Source of the DNA: Struthio camelus | Taxonomy: Eukaryota > Chordata > Aves > Struthioniformes > Struthionidae | NCBI RefSeq assembly: GCF_040807025.1 | Contig: NC_090952.1 | Span: 25,851,068 to 25,915,067 of the forward strand | Length of the DNA stretch: 64,000 nucleotides | Reading direction: 5' to 3' | In this document: in pieces, positions 45,258-58,400 of the stretch | Position numbering within the stretch: position 1 is the first letter of the stretch | How the letters are laid out: every line of letters begins with the position of its first letter | Program-made: the position numbers and the translations under genes | Notes under the pieces: generated by a model | What the model saw: only the letters and a program-made list of their open reading frames with translations | Databases searched by the model: none | Told to the model about the DNA's origin: nothing

Positions 45258-45419
45258 GATGTTACAGGAACATTATTTCAGGGATTGCTACAGGAATAGG
45301 ATTTTTAAAAGAGCAATATTCATTTGGAACATCTGACTGTTGATATAAAAATGAATTTATAAATTTGTTATGTATAACTGAACACCTTTAAGCAATATGT
45401 TATGAACCCAGCATAATTC

Positions 45420-45800
45420 AATGCTCTGGTACCCAGAGGCCTATCACAAAGCCCTGGGCTAGATCCAAGAACTGATTTAGGTGCCCTCAATGAACAAGGT
45501 ACAGGCACCCACTTTCCACAGAGCACTCCAGACTCTCACTTGCAGGCATGCTGTGTCTGGACCCCAGGGCGAGATGGCTTTCCAGATGCTCTCACCCGTG
45601 CAGCAGAATTTCCTGTGACCTGTAGGCAGAGCTTGGTAGACAGGTTCCTGCATCACCCTTCAGAGCTGCCTAAGTCTCTCCGTCCACTGTAGCAGGAGTC
45701 CAGGCACCTCAGTGGGTGCCAAGTCCATAACAGGGCCCAGACACCTCAATATCAGACTTTGAACCCACTAGGCTCCTAACTCTGTCATTAGATCTAGCCG
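45420..45800. repeat. possible old interspersed repeat, class unknown
   Basis: The stretch repeats the words AGGCACC/GGTGCC, CTAAGTC and GGGCCCAGACACCTCA in the way old amniote DNA-transposon-like repeats do, and ends GGCTCCTAACTCTGTCATTAG. I cannot name the family; similarity to known repeats is an impression only. Confidence 0.3.
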
Positions 45801-48800
45801 TAAGGACTTTTGTGCGGTGATCAAGTACAATTAATTATTAAATACAGCTTCTATAAACAGACCACTGTAGTCTAGGCACAATAGATGAGTGTACTGAAGC
45901 CTAGAAGAGCAAACCATCTGTATTCACTGCTCTGAAATACCATGATACAAATAAATGACTGGAACAAATTGCAGTCTCAGTTTGGTTGTTTGTTGAGAAC
46001 GCAACATAGCTGCGGCTATGCGCAGCTTGGCTGCCGTTCACAGTCCAGAGCTGCGTGTGACAACAGCATGTTTAAATAGAAGCTGCTTGGTATTTTTACA
46101 TCCAGGGCTCAGGATCAGAGTAACTCAGAGCTGGCCTTCCCTTCCCACTTAGAAGAACCCTAAGAAAAAATAGTGGTTTTAGTATTCTTGAAGAACAGGG
46201 AAAATGACAACAAGGCAGTGAGGCAACTCAGACACCTGACGAGAAGCTCACGTTTCCTTCTTGCTCTATCTTGAGCAGGAGCAGTGGAAAGGCTATCACT
46301 AATAGATGATCACAAGCAAGTACTTTGGTTTCTATTGCACCCATCAGATAAGAAAAACCTTGCCTTCATGCCCGTCCCTATGCAGGCGGACATAGCTCGT
46401 TCAGCAGGAAGGCTCGCTCTGGAGCCAGGCTGGCAGGAGAATGCCTTGTCCACCTGAGCACGGTGGATGGGTGCCAGGATCCTCATGGAGAGGGACTCAG
46501 TCAGGCAGCCCACCCTTAGCCAGCTTTACCCGCAGAGAGGAGGGAAGACAGCTGGCTTGCTGGGAGGAGCCTTATGCTCCCAGACTGGCTGCAACTGCTC
46601 CTGCGAGTCAAAGGTGACATGCTGGGTAAGGTGAAGAGAGGCTGGTTCCCAAGAAGTCAACAGACCTCACACGGAGAAGCTATTAGAGCAAAATTGTTTA
46701 ATAAAATATCACTTCAACAAGCATTTACATACAATATATAAAAAAAGACTTTACAAGCCTACTGAGTTTTAAACCTTCCTGTACTGGAATAGGTACCAGA
46801 AGTTTTTGAAAACAGTCCAAGGGGAGTGTGTGTGTGCGCGCGCACATGTGTGATTGGGTGGGGGGTGGGACATCTCATTTTGGCACCCGTAGCAATGCAA
46901 ACGCATCCCCCTGGCGATTGTTCATTCAGCATCAAAACTTCCAGTGCAGCCACACAGCACTCAAACGGTGCCAGCCACGAGTCCGACACTGGAACAGCAG
47001 AAAGATTTGCCAGATTTTGATGTCCTTGCCCGCTGCCTGCCTGCATTCACACCAAACTCAACATGAATTTGTCTCAACCACTTGTTTCCCCTTCCAGCAG
47101 GAATCAAGACATTTTAGCTCAATCAGAGCCATCTCCGGGCCATTTCTCTCCATAGCAGCAACTCCAGATCCTGGGGAACAGGACTCGGTACACCCTTCCC
47201 TAGCCTGGAGCAGAAAGAACAGGGATTTATTTGAGCCTGAAAAAACAGCCCTAAGGTCTGTTAATGATTTACTTTGAGCTTTGGAGAGAGACGTGTGCCT
47301 CAGTAGAAAGTTGTGTTAGGTAACACGCCAGGCAAAGGTAAAGTAACATTTTTTTCCCCTACAGGAGATCCTGCAATACACGGGTATGAATTCATGCACA
47401 TTCAGCTGCACGAGGTTCCTACAAAAAGCAACCTAGAGCCTTTTGTCACTCCACTCCCAAACAGTGATTTCCTGAGGACCTATCTGCTGCCTCACATCAT
47501 TCCTACAGCCCTTGAGGGCCTTTAGGAAGGCCATCATTAAAGGGACGTGGACCTGACTGCTCACACATACAGCACGTGTGGCAGGACAGGAGCAAAGACA
47601 CCAACTTCTGCTTCCTGATTACCTGCAGCTGCTTCTTGGATGAAGAAGGTGAAAAAAACCTCAACTAACTCCCTGCGTTGCTACGTTGACTTCAATGAAC
47701 ACACGGCAAAACAAAATCAACGGCTAGTGCTCACCCCTAAACCTCTGGTGGCAGAACCCACGTTTCTCTTCGGGAAAGGCTCCCCACTCGTGCCCGTGCC
47801 GAGAGCCAGCAAAGTACTGTCAACATGGCATTACACAGCGCAGGAGAGGGGTGCAGCCACTGCCCCGGGCGCTGCATCCTTAACACCCACGCACATCGCC
47901 CTTTTCTAGTATGTTTCTCAAGTCAGATGGGTTGACTTTCAGCATAAGAGACCCATTCTCAGCAAGAACACTTGCATATAACCTGCTGGAGGACATCACC
48001 ACTCTGCTGCCACACAAGTCCCCGGATTCTGGAAAGAGGCAATGCCAACCCAGCACCAGCCAACACAGAACAGCTCTAAGGGATTTTTTTTTTTTTTTGG
48101 TAATTTTTTTCTTCCTTTTCTCTTGTAGGTTAGAGTTCTGCTCTGCACATAGCTGCACTGGGCCAGACCCTAAAACAGCAGGGCTCTGCATCTTGGCTGC
48201 CTCATTACCTGCAGGGAAAGGGCTGCAGACACAGTAATTAAAGAGGCAAGGGGATAACTTTTTTCATAGAAATGGAGCAAAACTAATAAGCTCAAAGGAG
48301 GAACATCACTGAAGCAGAAAGCTAGTAACGGCCCCTGCGACAGGAATACACCCTGTTTTTCCTACCACCTTTGTCACTTAGGCCTAAGGACCCTGTTTTC
48401 ATAAGCAGACCGGAAGGTAAACAGGCTGCCTTAGCTGCTTCAAGTAGCATCTTTGTAAGCACTGTCTCAGATTGGGGAAGGGAAAAAAAATTGGAGTTAT
48501 TGCCAAACACATTCAAAGGAACTTCTGATTTCCAAGAGACACTACAGAAAAGCAGCTGAACCATTCTGACAACAGCAGCCCCCAGGATGCAGATGCCGGA
48601 AAGATTAAATAATTCAGTTTGCAGAGACTAGGGAGATGGGATTTGTACTCTGCAGAGGCAGATAAAAGACCGCGCTCAAAGCAGCTCTAGCCAGATTTCA
48701 TATCCTTTCCCCCACTCCAACTGAGCTGGCAACAGGGATCCTGGACCAGTACAATGTACCCTAAATTGGGATGCATCTCCTATCTACAATCCTGTCCCAT

Positions 48801-49829
48801 ACAATTACATTCTTACGGGCATCACCAACTCCATCTGGCCAGGGAAGGCCGTGCTAGACCTAGGAACACCAGTGTGAGCCCCATGGCAATTTACAGTAAG
48901 TGGCACAGCTGAAACACAGACCACCTGAGCCAGCCGGCTGACACAGACAGGTTCAAACACTCTGGAAGCCTGCCTGCTCCAACAAGAGAGCGTCTCAGCA
49001 CATTTCAAAGGTTGAGCAGCCAGCTGGCAAGCAAGAAAGGCAACTGCGCTCTGCAGTGCAGGAAGCTCAGTGACTTTCAGAAGACATGATAAGGAAAGGG
49101 CCTGGAGAGTCACACATGGTGCTCAGTTTCCATCAGCAGTGCCAGCGCTGCAGTTCCAGTAAGAGGTATAAATAACAGCAGAGGAGAAGCCAAAACGGCC
49201 ATTTACGCGTAGTGCAATGGTAGGGGGAAGGCAAGAGAACGCCCCAGCCCCACATACAGCATGAACTCGCTCCTTAACCACCAGCCTGGGAGCCCATTCT
49301 GGCACAGAGCCCAAGCTGCCCCCAACACTTCCACCTCCACCCAAGGACAGCCAGGCATATTTGGGTTTCACACACCAGCCTCTGCGGTGAGGGAAGCACA
49401 GACTTTCCAGGTACCAGGGCAGAGCAAGTACAAGCCAAGTACCAGTGAACAACTGACAGCTGTTGTATACACATACTGGCAGACAAACAAACGTTAACAG
49501 TCCTGGGCATCTGCAAAGAAGCTTGTTCAGAGAGTTCTCTGCCACTACAGATTTATGAGGCTGCAACTCACCAAAATCTGGGCATATTGGGTGGGGAAAG
49601 GAATCACACCGATACACTGGGGGTCCTAAGCTTCAGACCAGTCCCAGCACCCAAACAGCCCAGAGAGAGGAAAAGTCGGAAATTGCAGCAGCGTTGTAAG
49701 AAGCACGGGTTGGAACCTGGGAGCAGAAGGGACTGAGCCTGCTGGCAACAACCACCGATTTCTAAGTGAGAGGGAACAGGAAGGAGAAGATGGGGAGGCT
49801 GGGCAAGAAAGAAGAGTTGAATGCAGTTC
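45801..49829. other. interval between CMC4 and the last FUNDC2 coding exon
   Basis: This presumably includes the FUNDC2 3' UTR. Minus-strand AATAAA candidates (plus TTTATT) lie at 47226-47231 and further away at 44807-44812. A short alternating GT/GC tract (potential Z-DNA) is at about 46826-46852. No other gene is recognised; open frames here lack splice and family support. Confidence 0.45.
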
Positions 49830-52800
49830 CTATGATGCCATTCCAAGCAGAAATCCTCCAGCAAACCCTCCGGTCAGGATAACATTCTTCTTCAGAAACG
49901 CGATCACCTAAGCAGGAGAGAGAAGAGCCAACAGCGTTCAACAACAGCAGGTCACTCACACACCCTCCCCGTAATAAGGTACCTCTCAGGCTATTCCCTG
50001 AGCTGGGAAAGTGGCCACTGCTCCTCAGCTCCAGGCAAGGAGACTCCCTAATGACCTCTCTGCTCCCATCCCCACGTACGGCTCCTGCACAGCTACCATC
50101 CCAGCATAACCTGGACCCTGCGAGAACTGCCGCGCAGCCAGAGCCTATGCGCCCCTGCATCAGATACCCAGGGCTCTGCCACAATCAGTACACCATCAGT
50201 CTGACAGAAGGGCCGGTTGACTGCATGCATATGCCAGACCAGGACTCAGCAGAGCCCAGGGTGACCAGACCACACTGCTACCAGATCTGCTTATCTATGC
50301 TTGTCAGACTGAAGAGATTCTTCTTGAGCTACCCACAGTCTCAGCGAGTTTTCTTCCAACCTCAAGGAATTTGCCACAACATACAGTGAGCTGGCATCAT
50401 GCCTAGAAGCCATCCTAGCTGTCTCAAATTCACCTGGGTAGCTTTGCTACCTCTCCTGTTCTGCTGTTATGCAAGCAGTCCCATGATGGAAGACCCCTAA
50501 GAGCCCAGGAGTTGATCTTGTTTCCTGCTGTCCCTCCAGCTGGGCACCTGCACATACCCTAGGAGAACTGACTCACCTCATCCACTTTGCTCTTCACTTC
50601 TGGAGACATTTTGTTACCACTGCTGTGAAATTTCAGCTGCTGCTTGGCTTTGTTCACGTCCCGTTCTACTAGCTTCCAGTCCACTTTGATGTATCCTGTG
50701 TGGTTTGCAATCTACCGTTTTGAGGGGTGGAAAGAAAGTTCCCGGAGTGAAATCCTGCACAACTATGGTTAAACAAAACCCCCTTTGCCAACCCACCCCT
50801 CCCCAAACCAAAGCCACCCCACACACTGGTTCAGTAGGCTGAGAAGAGATGAGATTGAGCACACAAGCTTAAGAGTTGGAAAAAACACTGTCCCCATAGT
50901 TTATATTAACCGTTCTGGAACATCTGCCTGCCACAGTAATCCTCTAACAGACAGGCACACCATTACAGCTTAGCATGTTTCAGCCTCTTTTCTATAATGT
51001 AAAGCTGGCATCCCCTCCCCCTCAAAACCGCCACGTGTGTCGTTGGGACTCAGCTCTCCCGCTGCTGGGGGCGGACACAGTTATTAATAGGCTGTTCCTC
51101 CCCAAGTATTTTATCTGGTCAGGATGATTCAACAGTGAAACTCTCCCTGCTCAGGGCAAGCTTTTGGCTGTGAGCAGAACAAGTGGAACCAGAACAGCAG
51201 GGAGAACAAGCTGCACAAAACCTGGGAACCAAACAACGAAGGACTGCTGCACGAGGGCTATGAATTCTTCTGCCTCCTGCAGGACGTACAAGCTAGATTT
51301 CAGCATCCCAGATACTCCTTTCAGGCCCAGAGTTCTTAGAAACCAGAAGAAACATAGTTGGAGGAGATAGATTTCCGTTTCCCTCCTCTTCCCCAGTACA
51401 TTATAAAGATCTTCATCTGATCTAGCTCGACTCCTCAGGAAGCCAGCTTGAGGGGAGGCACGTTGCACACGTGGACAACTATCCCTTGACGTTAAGAGCT
51501 GTTTCTCCAGGGACTCCTCTCCACCAGCACAGAACTAACGACAGTAGCCAGCTCTGACACCAGTTCTGCAGCAGCAGTCCAGAGTTTGCCACAGCCTAAC
51601 CTGCCTCCTGCTCCCAAGACAGCCACTGCACTCAGGTGCCTCCGGCCCAACTTCTGCTGGCCAGCCCTAAGCAAAAAGCACCTCTTGGCAATCCTCAAGT
51701 CTGTGCACGCTGTTCCTGCTTTGCTGCTGCTACAGAGGGAAGGAATTTATTCAGAGATCTGAACAAAGGCCTTGCCCCTTCCAAGACATCGTGAGCACAC
51801 TGCCACTAAGCCAAAAACAGCTTCAAAGGCTTTACAGACTTGACTCAGCTCTGGCTATCACAGGCTAAGGAGTACCACCGAGGTGATCTAACGTGCTTCT
51901 AAAATGTTCTTATGTAACTCTACAAATGGCACTTGCATACGTCTGTTTCTAATATGTCTTATACTGCCCACAGGAATGGGGAATTTATGTCATGAGAAAC
52001 ATATGCACATGACATCCACGGACACGCAGAGCCCCTGGCAGAATAGGGAGCTGACTCCATGTGTCCAAACAACAGGCAAGTTGCTGGGACATGTTGATTA
52101 CTGAAATCACCCGTTGAATCACAATCACAGTTGTTAATTACTATAGTCACTAAACAACCCTTCCTCCCCATCACACACAGTTCTTGGAAAGCCTAGCACA
52201 CTGTTTGTACACACCTGAAGTAGGAAAAAGCCACCTCCCACTGCTGTTGCCGCCAGCTTTCCAACTTTCTGGAAGATGAATCCAGTACACCTACAAATCA
52301 ACCAGGATCCAGTCAGGAGAATGGGACACGAAACACACACTTCAGCATGCTTCCACAAACAGGACTGCTTTTGGCATTAATCGTGCAAGACTCGGAGACA
52401 GCCTGACTAGTGGGAGAAGAAGAAAGCCAAAAGAGAGCAGAGAAAAGGAGAATGGATTTGCGTCCAGTCAAATCTGATGCTTCATAACTTTTTACTTCTC
52501 ACTATTACAGTTCAGCATTTCACAGATTTGATTCTTTTCCCTTCAAGAGCAAGGTTCTCCCAAAAGCATCATCAGAAACATTCAATTTCACTGGAATTAA
52601 CTTTTTTTTTTTAAACGGGTATCAGCTCTGACAGGAGATTAAGGCAGCACATCTGCTGCTCGTCCGTGACAGAGCATTGGAAGCAGACCACAGGCTCGGT
52701 GACCTCAAACAACGTTTGCTTGCCTTTCCATTTCATTTCTCAGAAGAGAAATCGCTGAAATAAGACAGCAGGGGTCTGAGGCTACAGTGCTTCCAGCAGT

Positions 52801-54354
52801 GAGATACACTTTCAACAAGAAAAACATCACTGCAACCACCAGAACTCAAGGAAGCGCCACCCTTTGCTCGTTCATGCAGCTAAAGGCAAGCATATTATAT
52901 CACCTCAAATAGACTTTATTGCGACCACAGTTTCCTTATCAACATTGCAAAACAACACAGCAACCTTCTCTCTTATCCGTTTCTGAATAGATGCACTTGG
53001 CTGCAACAAGAGAGAAGTCACCAGCTTGTATTTTTATTAGAAAATGTACAGGGTATGTCATTCTCTTTTAAATGGTTACTCCTGTATCAGAAGAGGGATG
53101 CGCTAGCAAAGCAGTGCAGTTACACTAAGCTTTCAAGTCAACCAGTGTTACTGTGGGAATGAAGTTGCAAGCAGAGCTGCAAGCCACCAGCTCCCAACAC
53201 TTCCTCCACGTAGCATGATCCCAAGGAACCATGCGTACGAACGCCAGTGCGTGAGATGCAGCAAGCCACCTCCACAGGAGGTTTTTTGGGCACAGATTCC
53301 CAAAGCACATCCACAGCCCAAGGGAGGAAGCAATCCTTGTTCTAAGGGACACATCTGTCTGTCCTAAAACTCAATTCCAGCACGTTATGCCAGAAGTTGG
53401 GGAGAACGACCTCACCTCAAAAATCTAAGCCTGCTGCTGCTTTCCCCTGCTCCTCAAGGGACCGTCTCAGTTCTTCAGCTCCAAATTAAATCACCACCCC
53501 GCTCCTGCCAGGACGTCCCCCAAAACCCACATAGCACCAGCGCACATCCTCCCTGCCAAGGGCGGCAAAGGCAGCCCCAGCACCTCTTACCATCCCGTGA
53601 CCCCTCCGATCACCAGCTGCGTGGCCACGTTGTATTTCTCCGCACTCGACCCCGAGCTGGGAGCGAAAACCTTGCGCCACCAGGGCCGGTTCTTGGTGTA
53701 CTCCGTCAGGTCCAGCACGCTGTAGGAGTCCTCCTTCTTCCCTGCGGGCACCCAGAGAGGCTCAGTGCTGGGCTGCGCTGCCTGGTGCCCTCAGACCCGC
53801 TCAGGACCTAGGGACCCTCCAGAGGCCCTTGGATGTCCCCCCTCCCCCAAAAGCCTAAGGATCCACCAAAGTCCTTGAACCCCTCCCGAGGCCTAGGGAG
53901 GCCCTGAATCCCCTCAAACACCCCCCCCCAGTGCCTAAGGACCCTACAGCCCCCCCCCCCCGGGGCCCAGGGACCCTCCGGGATCCCTCAGACCCCCCCC
54001 CCCGGGCCCGAAGACCCCCGGGATCCCTCAGACCCACCCCCCTCAGAGCCCCTCGGATCCCGGGGACCCCCCGGGATCCCTCGGATCCCCCCCCCGGGGC
54101 CCGGAGACCCCTCTGCCCGGGCCTCCCTCAGGGTGCGGCCCTCAGGGAGGGGAAGTTCGGGCCCTCAGGCGAGGACGGGCCCCGGTACCGGCCGCAGCGT
54201 CCCCCGCCCCGCCTGAGGCGTCACCCACGGACACGGAGCCGCGCAGGGCCCGGCCCCGGCCGCTCCCCGCCGGGGCTGCCCGCAGCTCCGGGGGAAAGGG
54301 AGCTGCCGTAGCCGCAGGCCCGGCCCGGCCCCCACCTCCGCCCGGTACCGCCAT
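49830..54354 (-). CDS. FUNDC2: FUNDC2, outer mitochondrial membrane FUN14-domain protein (5 coding exons)
   Basis: Exons on the minus strand: 54354-54189 (or ending 54225), 53741-53591, 52290-52215, 50711-50577, 49907-49830; 201 or 189 residues depending on the exon-1 donor, both in phase (human has 189). The FUN14 domain is clear: [17 protein letters not shown], then [31 protein letters not shown] and [13 protein letters not shown]. It contains the glycine-rich hydrophobic segments that span the membrane. [19 protein letters not shown] and the GMAS end favour FUNDC2 over FUNDC1, and so does the neighbouring F8. Upstream of the domain is [11 protein letters not shown], a YxxL LC3-interacting type motif like the one in FUNDC1. 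The N-terminus is Gly/Ala/Arg-rich and lies in a CpG island. Confidence 0.95.
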
Positions 54355-54355
54355 G

Positions 54356-54575
54356 GCGCCCGCTCCGTCCGCTCCGCTCCGCTGGCCGCCGGCACGTGAC
54401 CGCGCACGCGCAGGAGCACGCGCAGCGCCGCCGCCACCGCCCCACGTAGCCGCGCCCGGCCACGCCCAGGTGCGTCACGTGGGCACCGTTCATTGAGAAA
54501 AGGGAAAAAAGGCCCCGCGGGGGCGGGGGTCACGTGGGCACGGGGGCGCGGCCGCGCGCGTGGGGGACAGCGCGG
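54356..54575 (-). promoter_or_regulatory. FUNDC2: FUNDC2 CpG-island promoter
   Basis: CpG-dense sequence directly upstream of the FUNDC2 start codon; the dense CpG also extends through exon 1. It includes CACGTGAC at about 54393-54400 and repeated TCACGTGGGCAC-type sites at 54475-54540, which are E-box-like and related to the minisatellite unit that follows. Confidence 0.6.
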
Positions 54576-55480
54576 GCACGGCTGTGCACGGGTCACGCGT
54601 GGGTGCGGAGCAGCCGTGCACAGGTCATGCGTGTGGGCATGCATCAGCCGTGCACAGTCACACGTGTGGGCCCACACCAGCCATGCACAGTCACACGTGT
54701 GCGCATGCATCAGCCATGCACAGTCACACGTGTGGGCACAGACCAGCCGTGCACAGTCACACGTGTGCGCATGCATCAGCCATGCACAGTCACACGTGTG
54801 GGCACAGACCAGCCATGCACAGTCACAAGGGTGCGCATGCATCAGCCATGCACAGTCACACGTGTGGGCACAGACCAGCTGTGCACAGTCACACGTGTGC
54901 GCATGCATCAGCCATGCACAGTCACATGTGTGGGCACAGACCAGCCGTGCACAGTCACACTTATGTGCATACATCAGCCATGCACAGTCACACATGTGGG
55001 CACAGACCAGCTGTGCACAGTCACATGTGTGCACATGCATCAGCCATGCACAGTCACACATGTGGGCACAGACCAGCCGTGCACAGTCACACGTGTGGGC
55101 ATGCATCAGCCATGCACAGTCACACGTGTGGGCACAGACCAGCTGTGCACAGTCACACGTGTGCGCATGCATCAGCTGTGCACAGTCACACGTGTGGGCA
55201 CAGACCAGCTGTGCACAGTCACACGTGTGCGCATGCATCAGCCATGCACAGTCACACGTGTGGGCACAGACCAGCCATGCACAGTCACAAGTGTGCGCAT
55301 GCATCAGCCATGCACAGTCACACGTGTGGGCCCAGACCAGCCGTGCACAGTCACACGTGTGGGCACAGACCAGCCATGCACAGTCACAAGTGTGCGCATG
55401 CATCAGCCATGCACAGTCACACGTGTGGGCCCAGACCAGCCGTGCACAGTCACACGTGTGGGCACAGACCAGCCATGCGC
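54576..55480. repeat. minisatellite, 33-bp units in a 66-bp alternating higher-order array
   Basis: About 27 tandem units of 33 bp. Two unit types alternate: one contains ACACGTGTGGGCACAGACCA, the other ACACGTGTGCGCATGCATCA. Together they make a 66-bp higher-order repeat. The last 200 bp switch to a 99-bp pattern that is itself repeated, indicating recent slippage or unequal exchange. Most units contain CACGTG. Most variant positions are CpG changed to TpG or CpA. Because 33 is a multiple of 3, long open frames run through it on both strands (up to 412 residues); these are artefacts. Confidence 0.95.
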
Positions 55481-58400
55481 TGGCACCGATGAGCCCATGG
55501 CATTGAGGTCGAGGAGAGGCAGCAAGGCTTTAAGGGCACCTCAAAGGCTGTTGAATATCCGCTGTGATTTGCTCCATCCAAAACGGGTGTCCCTTGCTCG
55601 GCTGTGAGCTGGCAGAGGGGGCACGTGGTGGCGGCGGGGATGCTGGCGTGGGGCCCGCCGCGCTGCGCCCCCGCGATACAGCCGGCTGCCCCTGCCTGCG
55701 CCCCCCCAGCAGGGACGCCGGGTTTTGTCTCTCTTGAACCAACGATCCCTCTCAACTCAAATCTTTGAGCCGTTGCTCACTCGAGCTCTTGCAGAACAAG
55801 GGAAAGCCACGTCCTGCCGCCCGGGGAGCTGGCTGCGCGGGGAGGCAGGAAAAGCTGAACCGCAACAGATCAAAAAAAAATCCAAAAAAACCAACAACCA
55901 CAAAAATCCCACTGAAGAGCCGCTCCGGACACGGAGGCGCTGCCGCCGGAGGCGTCCCGCTCACAAACAGCCCGGCGTCGCCTCCGCCCTGGCCGGCACC
56001 GGGCGACGTGCCGGGAGCCGCGGCGGCTTCGCGCGGGTTTCCTGCGCCGCCCCGAGCGGGCTGGAGCCGCGTGGGGCGAGCCGAAAGCCCGGGGCCGGCG
56101 GGATGCTCCCGCTTCCGCCGCCGTGCCCGGCTCTGCGCGCATCCCGGGGGCCGTGGCGGGGCGGGAAGGCGCCCGGAGGCGCCGCGGAAGAGGCGCCGCA
56201 AACGGGTTTTTGCTCTAATAACCCCCCCCCCACCACCACCACCTCCGGAGGGGCAGACTGTGCTCGGCGAGGGGTTATTTACTCTCCGCGTCGCGCAGGA
56301 TCGGTCCCCCCGCCCCGTCCCCGGCCGTGGGCTCCCCCGTCCCCGGCGTCGTCCCGCCGGCGCGGCGCGGTCGCCCTTTGGTGACCCAGTAATCAGATGT
56401 AGCTGTTGGAGAGTGTCGGACAGATCCTACACCGACTACTGAGCAGCCAAGGGCGCCTGGTCGGGGCCGGGCGTCCGTGTCGGCCGGTCGGCGAGCGGAG
56501 CAGCTTGCCCTGGGGAGAGAAGAGGCGGCGGCCGCGGGGGAAGCGGGGGGCCCGTCTCGGAGAACGTGTCACGGCAGCGGCGTCGGGGCGCCGGGCTCCG
56601 CTGCCGGCTCCCATCGCTGCTCCGGGCACGTCGCCGCTTTTCCCCCCGCAGCGGGTTTCTCGGTGGCTTTCCCTTGCACGGGGCGCTCGCATCTTCCCCC
56701 CCCCCCCTCCCCGCCCCGTGCACGTGCTCCCGCGGCACCCGCTGCTCCGCCCGTCCCCGGGGCGCCCCGGCGGCGGGGGAGGGGGGGGGGCGGCGGCAGT
56801 AGCACCCGAGCACCTTGCAGCCCGCAGGGTGCCCCCGCCGGCAAACCACCCTGTTCGGCTCGAGTGCCAAATGCCACCCTCGCCGTGGGAAGGAAACGGT
56901 CTCCGAGGCTGCCGTCGGGGCCGGCGCTCCCACCCGCCACCCTGACCGCGGGGACATCCCCCCCCCCGAAACGAGCGCCCCGGTTAGGCACCCTACCTGG
57001 CCGTCTGCGCCGGAGGCGAGGGTCCGCCGGCGCCGTCCCCGCACCCCTCCATCGCGAAGAAACCCATCGCGGTGCCCGGCGCAGCCGCCGCCCGCGCTCC
57101 CAAGCTGCTTCCGCGGATGCTCGGGGTAAAACCCAGCGGCGGCGGCCGGGGCAGGGAAGGGGCTCGGGGAGCCCCGCGCGGCCCCCGGCGCTCTGGCGAG
57201 CCTGCGCCCGCCTCGCCCCTTTTAGCCCGGCCGGGAGCGACGTCTGAATTCCCCTGCCCCCGGCCGGGACACCCGCGCCGGTGTCACGCCGTGGCGGGGG
57301 ACAGCCCCGGCGCGGCCGCCGCCCCGGGGGCCCGCGGCGGCCCTCGCCGAGGGGAAACGCGCAGCTCAGCGCCGTCAAAGCAAGAGCGCGGGGATTTTCG
57401 GCGGGGTTTCTCTCTCTCTCTCTCTCTTTCTCTTCTCGTTTTCTGGAAACGAAAGGCGCCGGGGCTCCGGTTCTTGGTGCCGCTCGGCGGCTTTCTGCGG
57501 GGGCGACGGCTCTTCTCCTTGGCGGCCGCCGCGGGGACTTCACAGTCCCCCCCCGCCGCCCCCTGAGAGGCTCTTTCCCAGCCTTCCCCCACTTCCACAC
57601 CCCGGAGCAGGGGGCTTTCTGCTCCCCGGCGATTCGGGGGGGTGGGTTAGGGGGGGCTGAGCGGCGCGCTCGCGGCCCCGCCGTCCCCGCGTCCCTGCCA
57701 TCCCCGGCGCGGACGGCGCTCCAGGGGCTGGCCGGCATCGAGCGAAGGCTCGCGCCCTTCCCCGCATTGCCCCTCGCCGCCCTCTAAAAGCAGAAGGATT
57801 CACCTTTGCCGGGACCGTGGGCTGAGGCTGGGGCAGGGGCAGCGCGGTTCGGGCTCGGCGGGGCGACGCGGTGCCCCCGGCTGCTTCCGGCGCGCTTGCC
57901 TGAGCGACGGTGGGGAGAGGGTTTTTCTGGGGCAGCGCTTCTTTTGAACAACCTCCCCGTGGAGCTGCAGTAAAACCTCGTTCAGTTTAGCCTCCTCGCT
58001 GCCCGGCCGGGAGCTGCGGGGGTGCCGGGGCGCCCCGGCGCGCGCCCCGTGCCAAGGCCCGGGGATGCCGGCCGCGCGGGGGGACCTGCCGTCCGGTGCG
58101 GCTGCCCGCGTGCGCTAGGCGCTGGGCGGCCGCGGCGCAGGACGGGCCCGACGCCCAGGGCACGGGGCACACAGCCGGGCACCCCGCAGCGGCACGGGCC
58201 CGAAGGAAGGGCAACGCCGGGCGTCTTCGCCATGTCCCCCAGCACGGAGGAGCCCTGGCAGATTCAGCAGCCGCGCTGCAGCGGCCGGGCTGTCTGGGAA
58301 GATGAGCCATGCCGGGGGCGCGAGAGATGCCGAAAAACCAGACAACCGCCATGCCTTCTCCAGGCCTGACCCAGCAATAGCTACCTGCACAGTCAGCCCA

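Noticed and set aside
54165-55607. Long open frames (up to 412 residues) with Cys/His repeats on both strands
   Set aside because: The 33-bp unit is a multiple of three, so every frame without a stop in one unit stays open. The zinc-finger-like look (HTCDCAWL repeats) is an artefact of the minisatellite.
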